Position numbers and translations under genes: made by a program. The notes under the pieces were generated by a model. That model worked only from the letters and a program-made list of their open reading frames with translations. It ran no database searches and had not been told where the DNA came from. Shown here piece by piece: positions 7,417-13,919 of a stretch of DNA of 13,919 nt. Where the stretch lies: the NCBI GenBank assembly GCA_017304505.1, contig JAFKKQ010000058.1, positions 1-13,919 of the forward strand. Reading direction: 5' to 3'. Origin of the DNA: Hyphomicrobiales bacterium. GTDB taxonomy: Bacteria; Pseudomonadota; Alphaproteobacteria; Rhizobiales; Xanthobacteraceae. Position 1 is the stretch's first letter. Each line of letters begins with the position of its first letter.

Positions 7417-7692
7417 ATGCAGACGAATGCCAAGGTATCCACGCTCAAGCGGTTGCGGCGGATCGAAGGCCAGGTGCGCGGGCTCGCGCGCATGGTCGAG
7501 GATGATCGCTATTGCATCGACGTGGTGACGCAGCTTTCCGCGGTGCGGGCCGCGCTGCGCGCGGTCGAGGAGGAGGTGCTGCGCGATCACGCCTCCCATT
7601 GCATCGAGCACGCCATCGCCAGCGGCAACAAGGCCGATCAGCGACGTAAGGTCGCCGAACTGATGGATGTCGTCCGCCGCTCCGCGCGTTGA
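7417..7692 (+). CDS. csoR: CsoR-family copper-sensing transcriptional repressor
   Basis: The 91-residue all-helical DUF156 protein has the family core [20 protein letters not shown] near residues 14-33. The copper ligands of CsoR are in register: Cys33, His58 and Cys62. The 25- and 4-residue spacings equal those of Mycobacterium tuberculosis CsoR (Cys36, His61, Cys65). This supports Cu(I) sensing rather than the Ni/Co type RcnR, or FrmR. His61 is adjacent to Cys62. Apo-CsoR tetramers bind DNA, and Cu(I) releases them. The gene diverges from copA with the operator 9 bp before its ATG, implying autoregulation plus control of the exporter. No proper Shine-Dalgarno precedes the ATG (only GCGGG within 6 bases), consistent with a leaderless transcript. 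Confidence 0.95.
   Translation: MQTNAKVSTLKRLRRIEGQVRGLARMVEDDRYCIDVVTQLSAVRAALRAVEEEVLRDHASHCIEHAIASGNKADQRRKVAELMDVVRRSAR
7428..7433 (-). promoter_or_regulatory. Predicted -35 of the copA promoter (inside csoR coding sequence)
   Basis: Read on the minus strand this is TTGGCA, five of six matches to TTGACA. It lies exactly 17 bp from TATATA (7405-7410), the same hexamer used as -10 by the csoR promoter. The predicted copA start is near 7398, giving a leader of about 35 nt. The placement puts this element within codons 4-6 of csoR. Spacing is seen directly; activity is inferred. Confidence 0.5.
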
Positions 7693-7699
7693 GGGAATG

Positions 7700-7728
7700 C
7701 CGCCGGAGCATGGCGGAAAACGCTCCGG
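7700..7728 (+). terminator. Two mutually exclusive hairpins downstream of csoR
   Basis: CCGCC (7700-7704) can pair with GGCGG (7712-7716). Alternatively CCGGAGC (7703-7709) can pair with GCTCCGG (7722-7728) around a 12-nt loop. The two share bases 7703-7704 and the second encloses the 3' arm of the first, so both cannot form fully together. There is no T-tract after either. It may be a weak terminator of csoR. Confidence 0.25.
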
Positions 7729-7816
7729 GCCGTAGACACTTGCGCCTTGATCTGGCACATGAATCCGGCGCTGCCCGGCAATCCGAAGCAGATCGGGCGC
7801 GGAAGGGGAGGATCGA

Positions 7817-8671
7817 ATGGCCGACACCAAAGTCACGTTTCCGTCCGATGGATTGACGCTCTCGGGGACGGTGCGGGTGCCGGACGGCCTGAAGCCGGGT
7901 GAGCGGCGGCCCGCGTTCATCGTCATGCACGGCTTTGGCAGCAACTCGAGTTCGACCAATGTGATCGAGCCGTGCAAGATGTTCGAGAAGCTCGGCTATG
8001 TGACGCTGCGCTTCGACATGCCGGGCTGCGGCGAAAGCGAGGGCGTTCGCGGCCACTTGATCTGCCTGGAACAGGTGTCGGCTGCAAGCAATGCGCTCAC
8101 CTTTCTCGCCAAGCATCCGCAGGTCGAGGCCGACCGCATCGGCATGATCGGTTCGAGCTTCGGCGCGGCCATCGCCGTCTACGTTTGCGGCGTCGACAAG
8201 CGGGTGGCCGTGGCGGTCTCCTCGGGCGGCTGGGGCGACGGGGCCTGGACGAAATTCACCGACATGCTGGCGGAGGGCCAGCGGCACCGCGAGAAGACCG
8301 GCCAGTCGCTGATGGTGCCGCGCTATGACATCGTGCCGATCCCCGAGCACTTGCGCACGCATCTGGCCGGGAATTCCATTCAGATGTTCACCGCGGAAAC
8401 GGCGCAGAGCATGTATGATTTCCGCGCCGACGACGTGATCGGGCAGGCGGCCGGCCGGCCGATCCTGCTGCTGCACTCCTCGGTGGACTCCGTGACGCCA
8501 ACCGAGCAATCCATCGAGATGTTCAAGCGCGCGGCGCAGCCGTGCGACCTGCACCTGTTCGCCGAGACCGATCATTTCATGTTCTCGGAGAGCAACACCC
8601 GCGTTCGCAGCGTCATCTACGACTGGCTGGACAAGTACTTCCCGGTCCAGGCCCGGGCGCAGGCGGCATAA
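7817..8671 (+). CDS. Alpha/beta hydrolase (serine esterase/dienelactone hydrolase-like)
   Basis: The 284-residue protein has an alpha/beta-hydrolase fold and no signal peptide, so it is cytoplasmic. HGFGSN (38-43) forms the oxyanion-hole region. The nucleophile elbow GSSFG is at 112-116 with Ser114. The expected acid is Asp224 (HSSVDSVTP) and the expected base His253 (ETDHF), completing the triad. A small cap-like insertion spans about 140-205. It resembles the broad dienelactone hydrolase/prolyl-oligopeptidase-like group; the substrate cannot be read from sequence. A strong ribosome-binding site (GGGGAGG, 6 bases before the ATG) supports the start. The next gene begins 5 bp after the stop, so the two are likely one operon. 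A hydrolase delivering a 2-hydroxy acid to the following dehydrogenase is conceivable but unproven. Confidence 0.9.
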   Translation: MADTKVTFPSDGLTLSGTVRVPDGLKPGERRPAFIVMHGFGSNSSSTNVIEPCKMFEKLGYVTLRFDMPGCGESEGVRGHLICLEQVSAASNALTFLAKHPQVEADRIGMIGSSFGAAIAVYVCGVDKRVAVAVSSGGWGDGAWTKFTDMLAEGQRHREKTGQSLMVPRYDIVPIPEHLRTHLAGNSIQMFTAETAQSMYDFRADDVIGQAAGRPILLLHSSVDSVTPTEQSIEMFKRAAQPCDLHLFAETDHFMFSESNTRVRSVIYDWLDKYFPVQARAQAA

Positions 8672-8676
8672 GCGCC

Positions 8677-9744
8677 ATGTCGGACGCCCGGCGTTTTTCC
8701 ATCGCCGCGATGACGGCCTTCACGCGCGATGCGCTGCTGGCTTGCGGCGTTCCTGCGGCAGATGCCGACATCGTCGCCAAGGCCATGATCGAGGCCGACC
8801 TCACCGGCTTCGATGCGCACGGCATCTTTCGTCTCAAGACATACGTGGACAATCTGAAGTCCAATCGCATCAACCCCAAGGCCGATATCAAGGTGTTGCA
8901 ACGCGCGCCCGCGACCGCGCTGATCGACGGCGACAATGGCATCGGTCATCTGGTGATGACGCAAGCCGCCAATCTCGCGGTTGAGCTGGCGCGCGCGTCC
9001 GGCATCGGCTGGGTTGGCGCGCGCAATTCCAACCATGCCGGCGCTGCCGGCATCTATGCGGAAATTCCGGTGACGCAGGGCATGGTCGGCATCTACGCGG
9101 CGGTGTCCACTGCGAACCACATGGCGCCGTGGGGCGGCGCGGAGGCACTGCTCGGCACCAATCCGATTGCGGTTGGCATTCCGGCCGGCAAGAAGGAAGC
9201 GCCGGTCCTTCTCGACATTGCCACCTCGGTGTCGTCGTTCGGCACCATCCGGCAGCACTTGGTGACAGGCAAGCCGCTGGAGGAGGGCTGGGTCGTTCAC
9301 AGCAAGACCGGGCAGCCGATCACCGATCCGAAAAAGGTGTCGGAGGGCGTGCTGCTGCCGATCGGCGGTCACAAGGGCGGCGGATTGGCGCTCATCATCG
9401 GGCTTCTGGCAGGCGTGTTGAACGGCGCGGCGTTTGGGCGTGATGTGATCGATATGACCGGGCCGGGGGCCGGGGCTTCGAATACGGGGCAGTTCATGAT
9501 CGCGCTTGACGTTTCGCGCTTCATGCCGCTCGAACAATTTGGCGCGGAGATGGACCGTCACCTCGACGAACTGCGTTCATCGCCGACTCTGCCCGGCTTC
9601 GACGCGATCCATCTGCCGGGTGAGGGGCGTCGGAAGCGGCGGGAGGAACGCGGCGCCAATGGCGTGCCGCTGCCGTCAACGCTGATCAAGCAACTCGACG
9701 ATCTGGCGACGAAATTGGGGCTTCAGCCGCTCACCGCGCGGTAA
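8677..9744 (+). CDS. Malate/L-lactate dehydrogenase type-2 (Ldh_2) family oxidoreductase
   Basis: The 355-residue protein is of usual length for the Ldh_2 family. This NAD(P)-dependent group is unrelated to classical LDH and acts on 2-hydroxy or 2-imino acids (malate, sulfolactate, ureidoglycolate, piperideine-carboxylate). Visible family features are His48 in FDAHGIFRL (the catalytic His position in sulfolactate dehydrogenases), SNHAGAAGIYAE around His120, GGAEALLGTNPIAVGIPA, and the Gly-rich GGHKGGGLALIIGLLAGVL late in the chain. The ATG at 8677 is chosen because the protein then begins in the usual place; the frame is open further upstream but overlaps the hydrolase. An AGGCGG-like ribosome-binding site precedes it. 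It sits 5 bp after the hydrolase gene. The substrate is unknown. Confidence 0.9.
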   Translation: MSDARRFSIAAMTAFTRDALLACGVPAADADIVAKAMIEADLTGFDAHGIFRLKTYVDNLKSNRINPKADIKVLQRAPATALIDGDNGIGHLVMTQAANLAVELARASGIGWVGARNSNHAGAAGIYAEIPVTQGMVGIYAAVSTANHMAPWGGAEALLGTNPIAVGIPAGKKEAPVLLDIATSVSSFGTIRQHLVTGKPLEEGWVVHSKTGQPITDPKKVSEGVLLPIGGHKGGGLALIIGLLAGVLNGAAFGRDVIDMTGPGAGASNTGQFMIALDVSRFMPLEQFGAEMDRHLDELRSSPTLPGFDAIHLPGEGRRKRREERGANGVPLPSTLIKQLDDLATKLGLQPLTAR

Positions 9745-9753
9745 CGGGCGGGA

Positions 9754-9773
9754 TTCGATCCGTTCGGGTTGAA
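9754..9773 (+). terminator. Stem-loop between convergent genes (possible terminator)
   Basis: TTCGATCC pairs with GGGTTGAA (8 bp, two G-T wobbles) around a GTTC loop, 10 bases after the dehydrogenase stop and before the end of the opposite-strand gene. No strong T-tract follows. It is a plausible but weak end signal. Confidence 0.3.
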
Positions 9774-9791
9774 GCATTCACGGGCCGGTGG

Positions 9792-10634
9792 CTACGGCGC
9801 CGGCTTGTTGTTCTCGTCAACCCAGGCGCGGACCTGCGGCAGAATTTCCGGCAGCAGTTTCTCCACCTCGGCGCGGGTCATGCCGGGTTTGATGCGCCGG
9901 TCATAGAGGATGTTGAGCAGGTATTGGTCGTAAAGGTCGAAGAAGCCCATTCGGACATCGTCGTTGAACATGGTCCAGGGCACGGTGGTGTCGTCGTTGA
10001 TCGGCCCGAGCGCCTGCAGCATTTCCTCATAGATGCAGTCATAAAAGACGAAGTCGCCCGCATCCGCGACGATCAGCACGTCGGAATGCAGGATGCGCGA
10101 GTTCTCGTCCTTGCGGAACCCGGAGAGACATTGCGGTTCCAGCGAACGTTGGATGCGCCGTGCGCGGTCGATGCCGTAAAGCGTGCGGATCATGCGGGCA
10201 AGATCGCGGTCGTGCACCAGTGAGACGATGATCTGGGCTTCTTCGCGCCGGTCGGTCTTGGTGATGTCGAGGTCGCGGATACGCGCGTGAAGATCGGCGA
10301 TGACCGATGCAACTTCGGCGCTGCGGTTTGGGGTCGAGCGGTTGTCGACGTAGACGCGAATCGGCCTGTCATACTTCCGGATGCGATCGACTCCGCCGGC
10401 GATATGAAACTCGGCGCCGAAGGTGACCTTGAAGAAACCATCGGCGATTTCAGCGTCGGTGAAGGTTTTGCGCTCGATCGCCCGGTGATGGGCCACCTTG
10501 GCATTTTCGGCGGCGACGGGTTCCACGGCGGAAACCGTGGCGACGGCGACGATCAAAGCCATGCCATAGGCGGGCCCGCGTCGCGTCCGGATGCCCGATA
10601 GCGCCTTTGCGCGACGGCTTCGGCCGAACGTCAT
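9792..10634 (-). CDS. Exported DUF2927-like protein of unknown function
   Basis: A 280-residue protein with a long basic N-terminus and hydrophobic segment (~24-43), ending VAA before EN. This is probably a signal peptide, so the protein would be periplasmic. The remainder recalls DUF2927 proteins: IRVYVDNRS (92-100), a central QIIVSLVHDRDLARMI (134-149), PQCLSGFRKDE (167-177), DAGDFVFYDCIYEEMLQALGPI (191-212) and VPWTMFNDD (218-226). Cys169 and Cys200 could form a disulphide. The ATG at 10634 is preferred because GAGAG lies about 7 bases upstream. An alternative ATG at 10667 adds 11 residues but has no ribosome-binding site. It is the last of three co-oriented genes with eipA and the coiled-coil gene. 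No function can be assigned. Confidence 0.8.
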   Translation of the reverse strand: MTFGRSRRAKALSGIRTRRGPAYGMALIVAVATVSAVEPVAAENAKVAHHRAIERKTFTDAEIADGFFKVTFGAEFHIAGGVDRIRKYDRPIRVYVDNRSTPNRSAEVASVIADLHARIRDLDITKTDRREEAQIIVSLVHDRDLARMIRTLYGIDRARRIQRSLEPQCLSGFRKDENSRILHSDVLIVADAGDFVFYDCIYEEMLQALGPINDDTTVPWTMFNDDVRMGFFDLYDQYLLNILYDRRIKPGMTRAEVEKLLPEILPQVRAWVDENNKPAP

Positions 10635-10717
10635 GGTGTCGCTCTCTCGCGCCGCCCGTGCGGGCATATCATGGGGATAGACGGGCGCAGGCGCAATGCC
10701 TCGCGATGGACCGCGCC

Positions 10718-11998
10718 TTAATTCGGGACCGGAGCCCGCGATGCCGCCTTCAACTGCAGGGCGCGGATACGGTCGGCGAGGCTGCCTTTGTTTTTGCTTT
10801 CGGTCGCGGTGCCCCCGGCCTTGGTTTTGGCTGCCCGCGGGTTTTTGGTGCCCGGCGGCGTGCCGGACAGCATGGCCTCGATGGGAGAGTCGATCCCTTC
10901 CAGCGCGACAGTGAGGCGAGCGATTTCGGCCGCGATATCGTTGAGGCGATCGCGCAACAGTGCATTTTCGATGCGCTCGGCACCCCAGCTCTGGTCCGCT
11001 TCGCGTTTCAGGTCGGCGATTTCCTGGTGCAGCTTTGCACGCTCGGCCTTCGCCTGGGCAAGCTGGTCCTCCATCAAGGCTTTTTCCTTGGTCAGGTTCT
11101 CGGCGGTGGAGCGGTTTCGTCCGGCCGCCGAGGCCAGATCGGCACGCAACTCCGCTTCGAGCTTGCGTCCGGCCGAGATCGTATCGCGCAGTTGCGAGAT
11201 CTCGGTGTCGCGCTCCGACAGCATTTTCATCTGGTCCGACAGGCGGGCTTCCATTTCGCGCACGCGCCGCCCGCGAATCTCGGCTTCCGTGGTTTGCACC
11301 ACAAGCGCCCGCTCGAGTTGTGTCACCCGGTCGCTGAGCTTTTCCGCTTTGCCGCGTTCCTCCTGCAATTCCGCTGTGGCGGCGGCGGCTCCTTTGCGCT
11401 CGCGCGAGAGGCGCTCGCTCAGTTCGCGGGTGTCGCGTTCGTAACCCGCGACGCGCTCCTTGAGGGCGGTCACCTGGGTGTGCAAGGTCGCGGCTTCGGT
11501 CCGTTGGGTGTTGGCCGCCGTCGAACGCTCATCGACAAGGGTCGAAAGCTTCGCGAGCTCGGACTGCTTTTCGGCCAGCATGCGCTCGGCATCGCGCAAT
11601 GCGCCGAGCTTCGCCGAATGCTCGCTTTCGGTGGCCCGAAGCTGGTCCTTGAGCGACTTCTCCCGCGCCTCGAGCGAGAACATCGCGGCGGTCTTTTCGC
11701 CCAATTCGGACTTGAGGCGGTTGATGGCGTCGGTCTTCTTGCCAAGCTCGGCGAGCTGGCTGGTGGTCTTGGCCTTCATCTGCTCGACGGACAGTTCGAG
11801 CCGCCGCGTCGACATCGCAAATTCGGCGCGAAGCTGGTCCTTGTCGGCCTGGATCTCCGCCATGGAGAGAGGGGTCGCGGCCTCCAGCCGTTTCATGGTC
11901 AGGCGGACCGCCCGGTTGTGGTCGAGCGGAATGAACACGAGCCCGAACAGGCTCGCCACCAGGAAACCGATGCCGAAAAACATGATCGGCTCGATCAT
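10718..11998 (-). CDS. Membrane-anchored long coiled-coil protein, function unknown
   Basis: The 426-residue protein has one N-terminal transmembrane helix (residues ~3-25, FFGIGFLVASLFGLVFIP). About 330 residues of nearly uninterrupted charged heptads follow (~40-370, rich in Glu, Lys, Ala and Leu). A Pro/Gly/Lys-rich linker and a short amphipathic basic tail (ADRIRALQLKAA) end the chain. With no cleavable signal seen, topology is probably a short outside N-terminus and a cytoplasmic coiled coil, as in other single-anchor scaffolds, but this is inference. No enzymatic motif is visible. The ATG at 11998 is chosen because GGAGG lies 9 bases upstream and the anchor begins there; an in-frame start at 12028 is possible. 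It follows eipA on the same strand. I recall similar uncharacterised proteins in Bradyrhizobium-type genomes. Confidence 0.85.
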   Translation of the reverse strand: MIEPIMFFGIGFLVASLFGLVFIPLDHNRAVRLTMKRLEAATPLSMAEIQADKDQLRAEFAMSTRRLELSVEQMKAKTTSQLAELGKKTDAINRLKSELGEKTAAMFSLEAREKSLKDQLRATESEHSAKLGALRDAERMLAEKQSELAKLSTLVDERSTAANTQRTEAATLHTQVTALKERVAGYERDTRELSERLSRERKGAAAATAELQEERGKAEKLSDRVTQLERALVVQTTEAEIRGRRVREMEARLSDQMKMLSERDTEISQLRDTISAGRKLEAELRADLASAAGRNRSTAENLTKEKALMEDQLAQAKAERAKLHQEIADLKREADQSWGAERIENALLRDRLNDIAAEIARLTVALEGIDSPIEAMLSGTPPGTKNPRAAKTKAGGTATESKNKGSLADRIRALQLKAASRAPVPN

Positions 11999-12100
11999 GG
12001 ACAATTGCCTCCGGCCGAATGGCGCCAAAGCGGCACAATGCCACGGTCGGGCCGGCGCTTCCAGAAGGGCCGACTGGGATCGTCAAAATGAAGCGGGCGG

Positions 12101-12685
12101 CTACAGCGGATTCCAGGTCGCCCGCGGCGTGAATTTGAGGTAGCCGATGTTGGCTCCCAGCCGGAAACCGATGCCCGACCGGATCGGAACCAGCACGATG
12201 TTGTTGGCGGTCAACGCGGTCATGCCAAAGCCGCCAATGAAATAGGCGGATCCGTCGATGCCGCCGAAACGCTCATAAATCGCCCTTGTATTCGGCAGGT
12301 TGTAGACCAGCATCATGGTGCGGGCGCCTTCACCGCCCGCATCAAAACCGATCGACGGCCCCTGCCAGTAAACCTTAAGGTCGCCTGCGTTCTTTGTATA
12401 AAGTGTGCCCTCGCCGTAGCGCAGGCCCGCCACGAATGCGCCGCCGGCCTCCTCGCCGAGGACGTAACCGTTCGGCAGGCCCCACTGGCTGACAGCCTTC
12501 TCGACCACTTGCGCCAGGCCCCGAGACACCGTGCCGAAGAACTGGTGACCGGCATTGACGATCTCATTCGACGAGAAGCGACTTTCGCTGGGCGGGTTTC
12601 CCGGTCCGTTCTGAGCGGCGGCTGTTGCAATGCCGAGGGTGCCCAGGAGAAGGGCGGAGGCGAGAAGGCGAATCATGGCGCGCAT
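12101..12685 (-). CDS. eipA: EipA-like periplasmic envelope integrity protein (DUF1134)
   Basis: A 194-residue exported protein. Residues 1-24 form a signal peptide (MIRLLASALLLGTLG, cleavage after TAAA). The mature part shows DUF1134 features: FFGTVSRGLAQVVEKA (~49-64), GLPNGYVLGEEAGGAFVAGL, RYGEGTLYTKNAG, WQGPSIGFD, then GGFGMTALTANNIVLVPIRS and a C-terminal YLKFTPRATWNP. In Brucella abortus EipA is a small periplasmic beta-barrel-like protein needed for resistance to cell-envelope stress and for virulence, with genetic links to peptidoglycan and O-antigen. Its exact activity is not known. GGAG 7 bases before the ATG supports this start. The gene diverges from the YHS-variant gene and leads a three-gene minus-strand series. 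Confidence 0.9.
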   Translation of the reverse strand: MRAMIRLLASALLLGTLGIATAAAQNGPGNPPSESRFSSNEIVNAGHQFFGTVSRGLAQVVEKAVSQWGLPNGYVLGEEAGGAFVAGLRYGEGTLYTKNAGDLKVYWQGPSIGFDAGGEGARTMMLVYNLPNTRAIYERFGGIDGSAYFIGGFGMTALTANNIVLVPIRSGIGFRLGANIGYLKFTPRATWNPL

Positions 12686-12794
12686 CCAGGTGCTCCATCG
12701 AGGATGGGGCGATAGCCCCGCTTAACCCGTTGCTCATGCTGCTGCCATAGCCTTGGCGGCAGGCAATCGAATCGCAGCACCACAGGCGTGGAAT

Positions 12795-13310
12795 ATGACG
12801 GCAGCGCGGCAGGAACGGAAGTCGTATCGTCGCTGCTGGGTTTTTGCACGAGTGTTGTGGGCGGTCGCACTGGCGGCGGGCGTTGGCTTTGCTTTGCCCG
12901 TCGTGCGTAGGGCCGCCGCCGATGTGGTCGTCGTCAACCGCTATACCGGCCTCGCCATCGACGGTGTTGATCCGGTCTCTTATTTCGTCGACGGGATTCC
13001 GAAGGTCGGCCGTGCCGCCTTGGAACTGCAATCCGGCGGCGCGATCTGGCGATTTCGGAACGAGGGTAACCGTGCCGCCTTTGCGGCCGCTCCCGGCGTA
13101 TACCGACCGCGATTCGGCGGCCACGACCCGATGGCGGTGGCGCGCGGTGTGGCGACACCGGGCCACCCGGCGCTGTGGCTGATTGTCGGAAACCGGCTTT
13201 ACCTCTTTTATAATGCCCGAAGCCGCAAAGCTTTTGCCAAAGATCCCGCTGCTGCGATCGAAGCGGCCAACCGGCACTGGCCGGAGGTTTCGCGCACCCT
13301 GTTACGGTAA
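12795..13310 (+). CDS. Exported YHS-variant domain protein
   Basis: The 171-residue protein starts with a basic N-terminus and a hydrophobic stretch (~14-35), a signal anchor or signal peptide. One YHS-type domain follows: NRYTGLAIDGVDPVSYF, then IWRFRNEGNRAAFAAAP with YRPRFGGHDPMAVARG, and finally LYLFYNARSRKAFAKDP with the closing Trp-Pro. The domain lacks the metal-binding cysteines of the YHS domain in CopA, so metal binding is doubtful. The ATG at 12795 is preferred over an in-frame TTG at 12753, which would only add non-conserved residues. The ribosome-binding site is weak (AGGCG). The gene converges on cysQ with a 9-bp overlap. Proteins of this kind are common in alphaproteobacteria and lack a settled function. 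Confidence 0.82.
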   Translation: MTAARQERKSYRRCWVFARVLWAVALAAGVGFALPVVRRAAADVVVVNRYTGLAIDGVDPVSYFVDGIPKVGRAALELQSGGAIWRFRNEGNRAAFAAAPGVYRPRFGGHDPMAVARGVATPGHPALWLIVGNRLYLFYNARSRKAFAKDPAAAIEAANRHWPEVSRTLLR

Positions 13311-13919
13311 TGGGGGCGGTCTCGTGGCGTCGCCAAAGGCGATGAAATCGGGGACGCAAAAATCGCTCTGCCCATAACGCAGGGCCGTTCTGTCCGGCTT
13401 GCGGACGTCGCCTCCGGCTGCCAGCAGCACGGCGTGTCCCGCGGCGACATCCCATTCCGATGTCGGCGCAAGGCGTGGGTAGAGATCGGCCGAACCCTCC
13501 GCCAGGAGCGCGAACTTAAGCGCCGAGCCGCAAGGAATCCGTTGTGCTTGCGGAAGGCCATCGACATAGGCGTCCGTCGCGGAATCGAGGTGCGAGCGGC
13601 TGATAAGGACGCGCGGCGCGGTCGGCGGTTGTGTGCGTGTGCGAATCGGTTCGTGCGTCGTACTAAGAGGCGCGCCGCCAAGCGAGAGCGCGAACCGTTC
13701 GGCGCCAAGCCCGTTCCAGCCGCGCCAGATCATTCCGCGTGCCGGAGCCACAATCACGCCGGCGGCGGGCGTGTTGCCCTCCACCAGGGCGATATTGACG
13801 GTGAATTCATCGCGCCCATCGATGAATTCGCGCGTTCCGTCGAGCGGATCGACCAGAATGAATGTGTCTGGCACATGAGCGGTTTCGGTCTGCGATGCGG
13901 CTTCTTCGGACACCACTGC
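13302..13919 (-). CDS. cysQ: 3'(2'),5'-bisphosphate nucleotidase CysQ (5' end outside window)
   Basis: The frame is open to the right edge, so the N-terminal part is missing; about 60 residues would complete a usual 260-270-residue CysQ. It belongs to the inositol-monophosphatase superfamily of Mg2+-dependent, Li+-sensitive phosphatases. Visible motifs are VVSEE at the start (metal-ligand Glu), DPLDGTREF (the metal-binding aspartates, ~23-31 of the visible part), GVIVAP, and WDVAAGHAVLLAAGG (the C-terminal WD motif). CysQ removes the 3'-phosphate from PAP, a by-product of sulfate assimilation, or PAPS. Relatives act on inositol phosphates, but the combined motifs favour CysQ. Its TAA overlaps the end of the YHS-variant gene on the other strand. 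Confidence 0.9.
   Translation of the reverse strand, partial: AVVSEEAASQTETAHVPDTFILVDPLDGTREFIDGRDEFTVNIALVEGNTPAAGVIVAPARGMIWRGWNGLGAERFALSLGGAPLSTTHEPIRTRTQPPTAPRVLISRSHLDSATDAYVDGLPQAQRIPCGSALKFALLAEGSADLYPRLAPTSEWDVAAGHAVLLAAGGDVRKPDRTALRYGQSDFCVPDFIAFGDATRPPPLP

Noticed and set aside
7753..7768. A TGGCAC motif before the hydrolase suggesting a sigma-54 promoter
   Set aside because: The required GC at the -12 position is not at the correct spacing; the bases there read CG.
10607..12091. A 494-codon plus-strand open frame opposite the coiled-coil gene
   Set aside because: The minus-strand frame gives a coherent membrane anchor plus heptads and a GGAGG site. The plus frame has biased Gly/Leu/Phe/Arg composition mirroring that repeat-like composition.
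12706..12719. Short hairpin GGGGC-GATA-GCCCC in the eipA leader
   Set aside because: The 5-bp stem is too short to claim as a regulatory element without conservation data.
12753..12794. TTG start extending the YHS-variant protein by 14 residues
   Set aside because: The ATG at 12795 directly precedes the basic and hydrophobic export signal; the extension adds nothing recognisable.
13010..13081. The 12-base direct repeat CCGTGCCGCCTT occurring twice 60 bp apart in the YHS-variant gene
   Set aside because: Both copies encode ordinary residues (RAAL, RAAF) in the same frame with no further repeats or mobile-element context; chance in GC-rich coding DNA is likely.

Overview
The window is a compact, high-G+C stretch of about 13.9 kb with very short intergenic gaps. 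The gene content suggests an alphaproteobacterium, probably Hyphomicrobiales (Bradyrhizobium/Rhodopseudomonas/Xanthobacteraceae-like). Pointers are an EipA (DUF1134) protein, a Bug/TctC-type uptake protein, a DUF2927-like protein and a YHS-variant exported protein. The placement comes from family recognition and base composition, not from a marker gene. I see no rRNA, tRNA, CRISPR array, transposase or integrase. No gap without a gene exceeds about 130 bases.

Layout. (1) 1-1660, plus strand: the C-terminal part of a chemoreceptor, overlapping by ATGA a cytochrome b561-family membrane protein. (2) 1765-4989, plus strand: an apparent aromatic-acid module. It has a Bug-family periplasmic binding protein, a single-subunit-type Rieske ring-hydroxylating oxygenase and a BenD-like cis-diol dehydrogenase. 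A hairpin, a perfect TATAAT and a second hairpin lie just before the oxygenase. (3) 5003-7692: a copper-defence pair, with a Cu(I) P1B-type ATPase on the minus strand and a divergent CsoR repressor on the plus strand. Their 53-bp gap holds a CsoR-like operator and what looks like one palindromic -10 box serving both directions. (4) 7817-9744, plus strand: an alpha/beta hydrolase and a type-2 malate/lactate dehydrogenase family enzyme, 5 bp apart. (5) 9792-12685, minus strand: EipA, a membrane-anchored coiled-coil protein and an exported DUF2927-like protein, together an envelope-flavoured cluster. (6) 12795-13919: an exported YHS-variant protein on the plus strand, converging on a partial cysQ on the minus strand with overlapping stop codons.

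How the parts could work together. The binding protein would capture an aromatic carboxylate, the Rieske enzyme would dihydroxylate it and the SDR would rearomatise the cis-diol. The electron-transfer reductase and the TctA/TctB permease are not in the window. The copper block is self-contained: sensor, operator and exporter. The most unusual item is the architecture of the csoR/copA promoter, where the predicted csoR transcript starts at its own ATG.
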